From CBDFMG01 sp965221205 [NCBI: bacterium] (GTDB taxonomy: Bacteria > SM23-31): a DNA stretch of 64,000 bases. The notes beneath the pieces are model-generated. The model worked only from the letters and a program-made list of their open reading frames with translations. It did not search any database and was not told the DNA's origin. Positions 26,839 through 35,172 of this stretch are shown here, one piece after another. The DNA is taken from assembly GCA_965221205.1 (NCBI GenBank), contig OZ244870.1:3658001-3722000 (forward strand), given 5' to 3'. Position numbers and translations under genes: made by a program. Every line of letters starts with the position of its first letter. Position 1 is the first letter of the stretch.

Positions 26839-27681
26839 TCATTGTTGTATTATCCATTGGCCTTGAGACCGAATCCGGTGGTATAACGGCCTCGCGGGGG
26901 CGGGTGGCCGGTATCTGAGGGCACTATGCGGTCTCTTATGATTATACTCATTTCGCCAGCGTTCCACAAGCACTTTTGCTTCGTGTAAGGTATCGAAGAT
27001 TTCCCGGTTGAGCACTTCATCACGCAGTTTGCCATTGAACGACTCAATATACCCGTTCTCCCATGGACTGCCTGGTTCAATATACAATGTTTTTACTCCC
27101 AGGCGCATGAGCCATGTCCGGACCGCTTGAGCAGTGAACTCTGTGCCATTATCACTTCTCAGGTGAACCGGAACTCCTCGCTGCACGAACAGTGTTGCAA
27201 GATGTTCTATGACGTCATTGTGAGTCAGCCTCCTGCCTACCACAATTGCCTGACACTCCCGACTGTATTCATCTAATATTGTTAACAAACGATAGCTCCT
27301 TCCCTCTCGGGTTCGTGCTTGCATGAAGTCATAACTCCAGACATGATCCCGGTACGCAGGTCGCAGCCGAATACACGAACCGTCATTGAGCCATAACCGT
27401 TTGCGCTTCGGTTGCCTCCGGGGAACTTTTAATCCTTCTCGACGCCACAAACGCTCCACTCTCTTATGATTGACCTTGAAGCCTTCTGGCTGTAACAGTG
27501 CGGTAATTCGTCGATAACCATACCGACCATACTGCGTGGCCAACTCGACCATACGTTGCACGAACACCGGTTCATCCGCAGGAGAAATCGGGCGATATTG
27601 ATGAGTGCTGCGCGGTACTCCCAACACACTACAGGCCCGGCGTTGCGAGATCTCGAGAGTCGTGCAAAGATGCTGCACCAC
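26839..27681 (-). CDS. IS3-family transposase OrfB (DDE integrase domain)
   Basis: The rve-type DDE transposase has an HTH_21 region (VNHKRVERLWRREGLKV) and the catalytic segments YDFMQ, LRSDNGTEF and ENGYIESFNGKLRDE. It is normally made by fusion to OrfA through a -1 frameshift, and its frame is open up to the slippery site near 27714. The C-terminus RPPAPARPLYHR differs from copy 2 (RQPAPEAVIPP) because of a 2-bp insertion in the GC-rich CCCGCGAGG stretch. The last 20 or so residues are therefore frameshifted. The core appears functional. Confidence 0.93.
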   Translation of the reverse strand: MVQHLCTTLEISQRRACSVLGVPRSTHQYRPISPADEPVFVQRMVELATQYGRYGYRRITALLQPEGFKVNHKRVERLWRREGLKVPRRQPKRKRLWLNDGSCIRLRPAYRDHVWSYDFMQARTREGRSYRLLTILDEYSRECQAIVVGRRLTHNDVIEHLATLFVQRGVPVHLRSDNGTEFTAQAVRTWLMRLGVKTLYIEPGSPWENGYIESFNGKLRDEVLNREIFDTLHEAKVLVERWRNEYNHKRPHSALRYRPPAPARPLYHRIRSQGQWIIQQ

Positions 27682-27701
27682 CTCCCGTCGCTTCGCCGGG
27701 C

Positions 27702-27989
27702 TCAGAAGTTTTTTGCATCAACCGCCAGAGTCTCATTGAGGATTTGAATATCCAACTCTTTCTCGGCAACCAGGCGTTTCAGGCGAATATTCTCTCTCTC
27801 TAACGCTTTCAATCGTTTCGCCTGATTCACCCGAAGACCACCATACTCCTTTCGCCAACGATAATAGGTCTGCTCTGTAACCTCAATCTGGCGAGCAGCT
27901 TGTTGAACCGACTGACCTTGAGCGAGCAGTACTTCTGCCTCTCGAAGCTTGTGGATAATTTGTTCTGATGTGTGAATTCTACGTGCCAT
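27702..27989 (-). CDS. IS3-family transposase OrfA
   Basis: The 95-residue helix-turn-helix protein (SEQIIHKLREAEVLLAQGQS, then QIEVTEQTYYRWRKEYGG) is followed by a leucine-zipper-like coiled coil (ALERENIRLKRLVAEKELD). It binds the IS ends. Its 3' end contains A-AAA-AAC (27714-27708, minus strand) just before the TGA. This is a classic -1 slippage heptamer that would fuse it to OrfB. Confidence 0.93.
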   Translation of the reverse strand: MARRIHTSEQIIHKLREAEVLLAQGQSVQQAARQIEVTEQTYYRWRKEYGGLRVNQAKRLKALERENIRLKRLVAEKELDIQILNETLAVDAKNF

Positions 27990-28064
27990 TGATCTTGCTC
28001 CTTTCTTTTCAATCTAATCCCTGTACTAATATACTATCTGGATCAACTTTTGGGGGCAAGGTCA

Positions 28065-29184
28065 ATTCGAATAAAAACTATTCTGCTCCTATAGGTTCGA
28101 AGTCGGCTGGTGCGGCTTTTAAGGATACATGGACGTTGAACGACCTTGACATTGCCTGGCATGGTGAGATAGCTGATAAGCATTCTGCTTTGTACTCGAT
28201 TATTGATTCGGCGGGCATGGCGCATGGTAAGGGTATGAAGTCTTATTTGATTATGATGACGGTTCGGTTACTGGAGATGAAACGGATTTTGAAAGATACT
28301 GGTTCAATATATCTTCATTGTGACACCACTGCAAGTCATTATCTAAAAATGACAATGGATGTTGTTTTTGGGAAAGATAATTTCAGGAATGAGATTGTAT
28401 GGTGTTATAAGAGAATGGCGAGTAAAAATCAAAACCATTTTTCAAAATGTCACGATATATTACTGTGTTATGGCAGAACCAGTCGATCGGTATTCAATCC
28501 TGATTCCGTCAGACTTCCTTATTCTGAATCCAGTAAACAAAGAGCAGGATATAAGAAGACAAGCTTGGGTGGAGGTGCTCCTGAATCGGGTGTTTGTGAA
28601 TTAAATATAAAAGGTAGATTCCCTGAAGACTGGTGGGATATTCCAATCATAAGACCCAATGCAAAAGAGAGAGTTGGTTATCCTACTCAAAAACCATTAA
28701 AGCTACTTAATAAAATAATCAAGGCAAGCTCTAATGAAGGTGATATAGTTTTAGACCCGTTTTGTGGGTGTGCGACCTCCTGTGTTGCATCAGAACGGCT
28801 TGACCGTCAATGGGTTGGTATTGACTTGTCAATCAAAGCTGCTGAACTTGTACAGGTTCGTATCCGCAAAGAAATTGACTTGTTTCATAACTTTACTCCG
28901 ATTCAACGATCAGATATTCCGAAACGAACAGACCTTGGTGCTTTACCGAACTATCGCACTCATAAACATAAGTTATATGGGAAGCAGGAAGGGAAATGTT
29001 CGGGATGTTTGGTGCTGTTTGAATACAGGAACATGACGGTTGACCATATTATACCGAAGAGTAAGGGAGGGGGCGCGACCACTTCGACAACTTGCAACTA
29101 TTGTGTGGAGCGTGTAATAGTACTAAAGGCGATAGGGGGCACTCATATCTGATTTCGAAACTTAAATCGCAGAGGTCACATTAA
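28065..29184 (+). pseudogene. DNA methyltransferase-HNH nuclease fusion, 5' truncated and frameshifted
   Basis: The first residues after the IS end, NSNKNYSAPIGSKSAGAAF, match the segment after the catalytic DPPF in beta-class DNA methyltransferases. The native start and DPPF have therefore been lost. The domain continues with SIYLHCDTTASHYLK, WWDIPII, GYPTQKP and the SAM motif VLDPFCGCATS. An HNH module is appended (CSGC...VDHIIPKSKGG). After the G-run near 29070 the frame is wrong; one more base there would continue as NLQLLCGACNSTKGDR and SKLKSQRSH and end at 29184. It was probably a combined modification-restriction enzyme, now inactive. The open frame visible from 27968 includes IS sequence. 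Confidence 0.85.
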
Positions 29185-29219
29185 TGGTAGGAGTATTTTT
29201 ATTTATGTATATAATTCCC

Positions 29220-29453
29220 AAATTAAAGGAAGAAGCAATCCATGCTGCTCGTGATTTTATTGTGCTTTTGAGAGATCATATTCTGAAAGAAGACAAAATT
29301 TTTTTCCCTATGGCTGCAAACCAGCTTCCTGAAAATCTCGTTGACGGGCTGCTTGAAAAATTCAATGAATTTAACTCACAAAAGCTCGGCAACGATAAAC
29401 GTGAAAAACTTAAAGAACTTGGACAGAAATTGCCAACACAATATAACACGTGA
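29220..29453 (+). pseudogene. Hemerythrin-domain gene, 3' part
   Basis: The frame reads (KLK)EEAIHAARDFIVLLRDHILKEDKIFFPMAANQLP and then ends normally. The HxxxED ligand segment of hemerythrin-like proteins is present. It begins with the right-hand AAATTAAA duplication and completes the 5' part that ends at 25040. Confidence 0.85.
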
Positions 29454-30036
29454 CAGTTTGATTTCCGTAACCATTCATGCAAAGCGAAATTTTCGAATTA
29501 TTTGACTATCTAGAATAGAGTTGCCACTAAATTCAATTAAACAAAAAAGCTCCCCCAGCTTTAAGACCCATCAATTATATATATATTATGGATGGGTAGT
29601 GAGGGAGCCATAAATCAATAATTATCCGCTTCAAAAATCAATCTCATCTGCTAAACCTTGCGGTTGAGCAGGAAACTATCTAAAAAGTGAAACCTGCCGA
29701 TACTCCTTTTTGTTACAATTACATACTGCAAAAAGAGCTATTAAGAACTCTCATTTTTGAGAGTGTATAGTATAGTGTAAAATTCATTTTTGTGCAAGAA
29801 AAAAATTCACGTTTTAAGCATTTTTTCACTACTTTTTCCTGATAAATATTAGTAAGTAAAATTTAATGCAACAATCGAGTTTACAAAATCGTCTAATAGT
29901 TTGAGCTATAATAATACAAGCATATAAAATGAATTTGCAATTGAGAATACTGATTTTGAATTAACACTTAATTTTTGAATTTATTAACCTGAAAATTGTA
30001 TTTGCATACAAGGCGTAAGTTATAGAAGGATGAGAA
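29454..30036. other. Intergenic region before the RND operon
   Basis: AT-rich. It holds the large hairpin at 29543-29609 and must contain the promoter of the efflux operon. No other feature is visible. Confidence 0.5.
29543..29609 (-). terminator. Long hairpin with T-run on the minus strand
   Basis: On the minus strand GGCTCCC pairs with GGGGAGC, and inside it ACCCATC pairs with GATGGGT across an AT-rich loop. A run of six T follows. No minus-strand gene lies upstream within 400 nt. It could end an unannotated small RNA, stop antisense transcription, or be a remnant of a small mobile element. Confidence 0.5.
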
Positions 30037-31155
30037 ATGTTGAATAAAATTATTACCCCTTGTCTACTGATTATGACTTCTGTTGTTGCTCTGCAGTGCG
30101 GCTCCGGGGAATCTGAAACAAATAATACTGAAAACGAGGCGCACCAGCCCAATGCTATGAGACAAAGGCCACAAGCATCTCAGACTACTCAAGGAGTTCT
30201 TGTTGAAACGATGTATCTGACACCGAGAACAATTAATTCATTTGTTATTCTCAGCTCAACCACAGAAACCGAATCGATGGTTGATGTATTTCCTCAGGTC
30301 CCGGGGATTATTACGAAACTCTTTGTTGAAGAAGGTGATAGAATTGCATCGAGCAATGTCCTGATTCAACTGGACGACAGGGAATATGTTATTGCCGAGC
30401 AAACATCCCGTGTGAATTTTCAGAAAGCTGAAGCCGAGTTCAACCGTACAAATGAATCGTATGAGAAAAACATTATCAGTAAAGTCGATCTCGATAATGC
30501 TAAATATGCTATGGAGAGCGCAGAACTGGCATGGAAACAGTCCCAACTCAATCTGAGTTATACGAAAGTTACTTCGCCGATTAAAGGTGTTGTCACCAAG
30601 CGGAATATAAAGAGCGGAGACCGGGTTCAAACATCAACAGTACTCTTCCAAATTGTGGACACATCTGAATTCATTGCCCGGGTATTTATACCGGAAAGTG
30701 AAATCAGCAGAATCCGTGTTGGACAGGAAGTTGTCATTATTTCGGAATTTCTTGAGAACAGGACATTTGAAGGGTTTGTAAAGCGAATGAGCCCTATTGT
30801 GGATCCGACAAGCGGCACATTTAAAATTACGGTAGGAATTAAAGATCCAAACAATTTATTGCGTCCCGGAATGTTTATTACAGTACAAATCATTACTGCG
30901 GTACATGATGATGTAATTGCTGTACCCAAAGACGCTATTGTATATGATAGTGGATTGCCCTATGTATTTAAGGTGGAAAATTCTGTTGCAAGCCGGGTTG
31001 CATTAAAGTCAGGATTTTCTGATGAGCAATTCACTGAATCTTTAGAAAACTTTTCCATCGGGGATGAGATTATAATAGTCGGTCAAAATGGCCTGAGAGA
31101 CGGAGCTCTTATCAGGACCCTGCCTCCGAATGGTGCACTCAGCGGAAAACAGTAA
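30037..31155 (+). CDS. RND efflux periplasmic adaptor (membrane fusion protein), lipoprotein
   Basis: The 372-residue HlyD/AcrA-type adaptor has a lipoprotein signal (lipobox VALQC, about 18-22). It then has a barrel-sandwich lipoyl half (VPGIITKLFVEEGDRIA), a short alpha-hairpin (about 120-170), the second lipoyl half (SPIKGVVTKRNIKSGDRV) and a beta-barrel (RPGMFITVQI). It links the inner-membrane pump to an outer-membrane channel. It starts the operon, with two RND permease genes following at 129 and 33 nt spacing. No TolC-like channel gene is present, so one encoded elsewhere is probably used. Confidence 0.95.
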   Translation: MLNKIITPCLLIMTSVVALQCGSGESETNNTENEAHQPNAMRQRPQASQTTQGVLVETMYLTPRTINSFVILSSTTETESMVDVFPQVPGIITKLFVEEGDRIASSNVLIQLDDREYVIAEQTSRVNFQKAEAEFNRTNESYEKNIISKVDLDNAKYAMESAELAWKQSQLNLSYTKVTSPIKGVVTKRNIKSGDRVQTSTVLFQIVDTSEFIARVFIPESEISRIRVGQEVVIISEFLENRTFEGFVKRMSPIVDPTSGTFKITVGIKDPNNLLRPGMFITVQIITAVHDDVIAVPKDAIVYDSGLPYVFKVENSVASRVALKSGFSDEQFTESLENFSIGDEIIIVGQNGLRDGALIRTLPPNGALSGKQ

Positions 31156-31284
31156 TATAAAGAGCGCAAAACGGAATATGATTATTATTCGTAATGCAAT
31201 CCGGTAACAAAATGTCTCTATTGACAGCGGATTTATCATTTTTATATCCGTAACTCTGAAACCGATTAACGTATCATTTACCCG

Positions 31285-34200
31285 ATGAAAAATGACTATA
31301 AAGAAACATTCCGCTTGACAACCACACGACCGGTTGCTATCCTCATGACCGTAATTGCGGTCTTTGTTTTTGGTATCATTTCTTATTCCCGTCTATCGCT
31401 TAACCTCATGCCTGAGATCAGCTATCCGTCTCTGACTGTCCGGACAGAATACGCAGGTACGGCTCCGGAGGAGATTGAAACGATTATATCCCGGCCGTTG
31501 GAACAAGCACTCGGTATTGTCAATAATCTTGTTAATATCAGTTCTATTTCAAAAGCAGGTCTCTCCGATGTAATACTTGAATTTTCCTGGGATACCGATA
31601 TGAATCTGGCAATTCAGGATGTCCGGGAAAAAGTAGATCAGGTCTTTCTTCCTCAAAATGTAAAACGACCTTTAATACTCAGATACGACCCCACGCTCGA
31701 CCCCATCATGCGGTTCGGGCTGTATGGTGATATGGATTTAATTCCACTACGCCGGATTGCCGACGAAGAACTCAGGCGTGAGCTTGAAACACTTCCGGGT
31801 GTTGCTGCAATCAAGATTAAGGGCGGCCTTGTAGAAGAAATTCGTGTAGAGATGAACGAAGACCAGTTAACAGTGCTGAATTTAGGTATTACAGAAGTCA
31901 ACTCACGCCTCGCGCAAGAGAATATTAACCTTGCGGGCGGAAACCTGAAAGAAGGTGACACCGAGTATCTTGTCAGGACGCTCAATGAGTTCCGTACCAT
32001 AGATGAAATTAATGAAATAATAATCGGCACACGAAGCGGAGCCGACATCAAAGTTCAGGATATCGGCGCGGCATTTAAGACCCACAAAGACCGTGAAGTT
32101 ATAACACGTATTAACGGTGTTGAAAGCGTTGATATCGAAATATATAAAGAAGCCGATGCAAACATAGTAACTGTTGCCCAGGCTGTACGGGATAAAATTT
32201 ACGGTACTGCTGCCCAGCAAGCACTTGCCGAGCAGCAAAGTTCCGAAACACCAGAACAGCGAGCAGCAAACACAGGCAGGGGCGGACGTCGAGGAAGAGG
32301 CCCAAGAATGGGAATAGGTGGTGGTGCTGCATCAACTGTACTCGACACCGAATTTTTCTCAAATACACTTCCTGCCGGAGTAACAATCACAACACTGTCA
32401 GATCAGTCAGTGTTTATCAAGAGTTCTATTGATGAAGTTCGAAACACCGCTGTTATGGGTGGAATTCTTGCAATTGTTGTCCTCTATTTTTTCTTGAGAA
32501 ACCTGATGAGCACTTTCATAATCGGACTGACAATTCCTATATCAGTCATTGCGACATTTGCTCCCATGTATCTATTTGATGTATCGCTCAATATCATGTC
32601 GCTTGGTGGTCTTGCTCTCGGTATCGGAATGTTGGTCGACAACTCGATTGTTGTGTTGGAGTCGATTTTCAGATGTAAGGAAGATGGCGATTCTGTAGCC
32701 AATGCTGCTGTACGCGGCACAGGAGAAGTGGGTGCAGCAGTGTTTGCCTCAACGTTGACAACTATTGCAGTATTTTTCCCTATTGTGTTTGTTGAAGGAA
32801 TTGCAGGACAAATTTTTGGAGATATGGCTCTTGTCGTCGTCTTCTCATTGCTGGCATCGCTGCTTGCCGCACTATTCTTTATACCAATGTTGGCGTCACG
32901 CCAGCTTCCACAGTCAGACAATGGCGATACATTTTCAAAAATCCGATCAATGGACTTTCTCCAACTGCGCTCATTAAATCTTTTTAAAACAAAAATCAAT
33001 ACTATCATAGATAATACTTCTGCTGCGAATGTGGCAGGATTTTATGCTTCAATTCCGAAGATTGTCGTGTTGTCTCTAACAGATATGGCGACCAAACTTG
33101 CCCTTTTTCTTGCAGCACTTATTCCCATAGTTATTGAATGCATCATTACCGTTTTATGGGGAATACTCTATATTGCAACAGGTTTCGCCAAGAAAAGCAG
33201 TTTAGAAAATGGCGATCTGAAAAATGGCAAAACGCAATCTGGTAAGGTCGTACCTGCTGCATGGCTTAGCATGTTCTGGGATAGAATTCTTTTATTCCAG
33301 GCACGTAAAACGTATTTTTCTCTCTATACCCGATTTACAACAAAGTTACTCCAGCCCACGGGCGAAAATGGGGAGAACTATCTGCAATTTCGCAGCAGAA
33401 CAGTCAAACTGTTAGCCTGGATTATATTCCCGGTTGCAATCCTCTATTTTATTTCCCGGTTTATTCTGGAAATGGCTTTCGAATTATTTGGAAAGCTTGT
33501 ATTATTAATTCCTGTGGGAATTATTGCCGTTATTATGTCATTGTTCATCAGTATTATAACATTGCTGGCAATTGTGCTTATTCCTGCAGTGGGACTCTTT
33601 AACGGATTATATGCCTCCGTAAGCAGATTGTATCCGGTTATTCTGCACAATGCTCTCCGGCACAAAGCTGTAGTAATCATGTCATCATTAGCGCTGTTCG
33701 CTCTCGGCCTTTTATATTTACTGCCAAATCTCGGTCAGGAACTTATTCCAGAACTTCACCGGGGAGAATTCACGGTTGAACTCACATATCCGGTCGGTAC
33801 TCCGGTTGAACAGACAGCAGAAAATACTCTGCAAATCGAAAACATGATCGGAATTCTCCCGAATGTTAAGCAGGGAAGCGCAATTATCGGAACTGAATTG
33901 AACAGCACGTCCACCCTTGCCGAAGAGGGCGAGCATACTGCTCGTATCAATGTCTTACTGAATGAAGGCGGTAATCTTTTTGAAAAAGAGACGACAGCAA
34001 TTAATGAGCTGCGCGAACAGTTATCACAATATTCCGGTGTTACGACGAAACTGTCGAGACCAGCACTATTCAGTTTCAAAACACCGGTGGAAGTCGAGAT
34101 CACGGGATACCAGCTTGAATCACTACAGCGGCTCAGCAGTGAGATTGTGGAGCAGCTAGCAGGCATACCCGGATTAACCGATGTCAAATCGAATATTCGC

Positions 34201-35139
34201 CGAGGAAATCCGGAAGTTATTATCAATTATGACAGGACGCAACTTTCGAAATATAATTTGAATATCTTTCAGGTAGCATCACTTGTGAAAAATAAAGTTC
34301 AGGGTGAAGTAGCTACCTCGTTCCGGGATAAAGAACGAAAAATTGACATTCTGGTCAAAGTGCGGGAAGAAGATAAAGCAAATCTCGCTGATCTGTATAA
34401 GCTTGTCATTAATCCCGGAGGTACAACCCCTATTCCTCTCTCTTCTGTCGCAAGTATACACATAAATGACGGACCGAGCGAAATCCGGCGGATCAACCAA
34501 CAGCGATCTGCTCTCATTACCGCAAATTTAACTGGTGTTGATCTCGGATCGGTCGGCACACAGATAGAGCAGATACTAGCAGGTATTCCAAGACCTGCAG
34601 ATTTTCAATTTCGATTAGCCGGTCAGAACCAGGAAATGCAGACTTCCCTCAACAGCCTCCGGTTTGCACTGCTTCTTGCAGTTTTTCTGATGTATGTGAT
34701 TATGGCATCCCAGTTTGAAAACCTGATCCATCCGTTTGTTATTCTTTCAACGATTCCGTTGGCTATTATTGGTGTTATTGCAACACTTTATGTGATGAAG
34801 ATCTTTATCAGTATTGTTGTATTTATCGGGATGATTATGCTTGCTGGAATTGTTGTTAATAACGCAATTGTTTTCGTCGATTATATAAATCAGCTTCGGG
34901 AGCGCGGTAACACGAAAGAAGAGGCAATAATGCTCGCCGGTAGTGTCAGGCTGCGTCCGATTCTCATGACCACTGCAACAACGGTTCTTGGGCTTATGCC
35001 GATGGCGTTGGGTTTAGGCGATGGTGCGGAGATACGGACTCCGATGGCAATTACCGTCATAGCCGGTCTTATCAGTTCTACCGTATTGACGCTTGTTGTC
35101 ATTCCGACAGTGTACGCTGTCATGGATAGAAAAAAGTAA
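31285..35139 (+). CDS. RND efflux permease with an extra central membrane insertion
   Basis: At 1284 residues this is an unusually long HAE1/AcrB-like permease; most have about 1020-1060. The N-terminal TM1, porter loops, the VVLYFFLRN...LGGLALGIGMLVDNSIVVLE block with the proton-relay aspartate, and the C-terminal MAGIVVNNAIVFVDYINQ-like block are all present. Two insertions explain the length. One is a Gly/Arg-rich loop in the porter domain (GRGGRRGRGPRMGIGGG, about 328-346). The other is roughly 180-200 residues between TM6 and TM7 (about 540-775) with three or so hydrophobic stretches. It pumps drugs, metals or lipids out using proton or sodium force; the substrate is unknown. It is followed by a second permease, recalling two-permease pumps such as MdtBC. 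Confidence 0.93.
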   Translation: MKNDYKETFRLTTTRPVAILMTVIAVFVFGIISYSRLSLNLMPEISYPSLTVRTEYAGTAPEEIETIISRPLEQALGIVNNLVNISSISKAGLSDVILEFSWDTDMNLAIQDVREKVDQVFLPQNVKRPLILRYDPTLDPIMRFGLYGDMDLIPLRRIADEELRRELETLPGVAAIKIKGGLVEEIRVEMNEDQLTVLNLGITEVNSRLAQENINLAGGNLKEGDTEYLVRTLNEFRTIDEINEIIIGTRSGADIKVQDIGAAFKTHKDREVITRINGVESVDIEIYKEADANIVTVAQAVRDKIYGTAAQQALAEQQSSETPEQRAANTGRGGRRGRGPRMGIGGGAASTVLDTEFFSNTLPAGVTITTLSDQSVFIKSSIDEVRNTAVMGGILAIVVLYFFLRNLMSTFIIGLTIPISVIATFAPMYLFDVSLNIMSLGGLALGIGMLVDNSIVVLESIFRCKEDGDSVANAAVRGTGEVGAAVFASTLTTIAVFFPIVFVEGIAGQIFGDMALVVVFSLLASLLAALFFIPMLASRQLPQSDNGDTFSKIRSMDFLQLRSLNLFKTKINTIIDNTSAANVAGFYASIPKIVVLSLTDMATKLALFLAALIPIVIECIITVLWGILYIATGFAKKSSLENGDLKNGKTQSGKVVPAAWLSMFWDRILLFQARKTYFSLYTRFTTKLLQPTGENGENYLQFRSRTVKLLAWIIFPVAILYFISRFILEMAFELFGKLVLLIPVGIIAVIMSLFISIITLLAIVLIPAVGLFNGLYASVSRLYPVILHNALRHKAVVIMSSLALFALGLLYLLPNLGQELIPELHRGEFTVELTYPVGTPVEQTAENTLQIENMIGILPNVKQGSAIIGTELNSTSTLAEEGEHTARINVLLNEGGNLFEKETTAINELREQLSQYSGVTTKLSRPALFSFKTPVEVEITGYQLESLQRLSSEIVEQLAGIPGLTDVKSNIRRGNPEVIINYDRTQLSKYNLNIFQVASLVKNKVQGEVATSFRDKERKIDILVKVREEDKANLADLYKLVINPGGTTPIPLSSVASIHINDGPSEIRRINQQRSALITANLTGVDLGSVGTQIEQILAGIPRPADFQFRLAGQNQEMQTSLNSLRFALLLAVFLMYVIMASQFENLIHPFVILSTIPLAIIGVIATLYVMKIFISIVVFIGMIMLAGIVVNNAIVFVDYINQLRERGNTKEEAIMLAGSVRLRPILMTTATTVLGLMPMALGLGDGAEIRTPMAITVIAGLISSTVLTLVVIPTVYAVMDRKK

Positions 35140-35172
35140 GATTAATCCTGTTTAACAGAAAAGTATAGATAT

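Larger units (their letters stand above)
26784..28064 (-). mobile_element. IS3-family insertion sequence, copy 1
   Basis: The 1281-bp element has imperfect inverted ends: TGACCTGCCCCAATTGTTTGG at the left and, reading inwards, TGACCTTGCCCCCAAAAGTTG at the right. It carries orfA and orfB in the IS3 arrangement with a slippery A-AAA-AAC between them. A second, shorter copy lies at 43088-44250. I find no matching 3-4 bp target duplication. The genes on both sides have lost their 5' ends, so the insertion was accompanied by an adjacent deletion or arose by recombination between copies. Confidence 0.9.
25041..29219. mobile_element. Transposase-less transposon with restriction-modification cargo (element A)
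   Basis: The element is 4179 bp long. It begins GGGAATTATATACATAAATA and ends in the exact reverse complement: the inverted repeats (25041-25065 and 29195-29219) are perfect over 25 bp. The 8-bp AAATTAAA flanks both ends, and removing the element plus one copy restores the hemerythrin frame. GGG ends and 8-bp duplications are features of IS1595-type transposons, and the first 12 bases match element B at 44616. It carries an hsdS-like gene, a truncated hsdM-like gene, an IS3-family insertion and a truncated methyltransferase-HNH gene. No IS1595 transposase remains. It may have been lost in the deletion at the IS3 insertion, or the element may move in trans. Confidence 0.88.

Noticed and set aside
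26781-28068. Target-site duplication of IS3 copy 1
   Set aside because: Flanking bases do not match (TAC and ATT), consistent with a deletion at the site.
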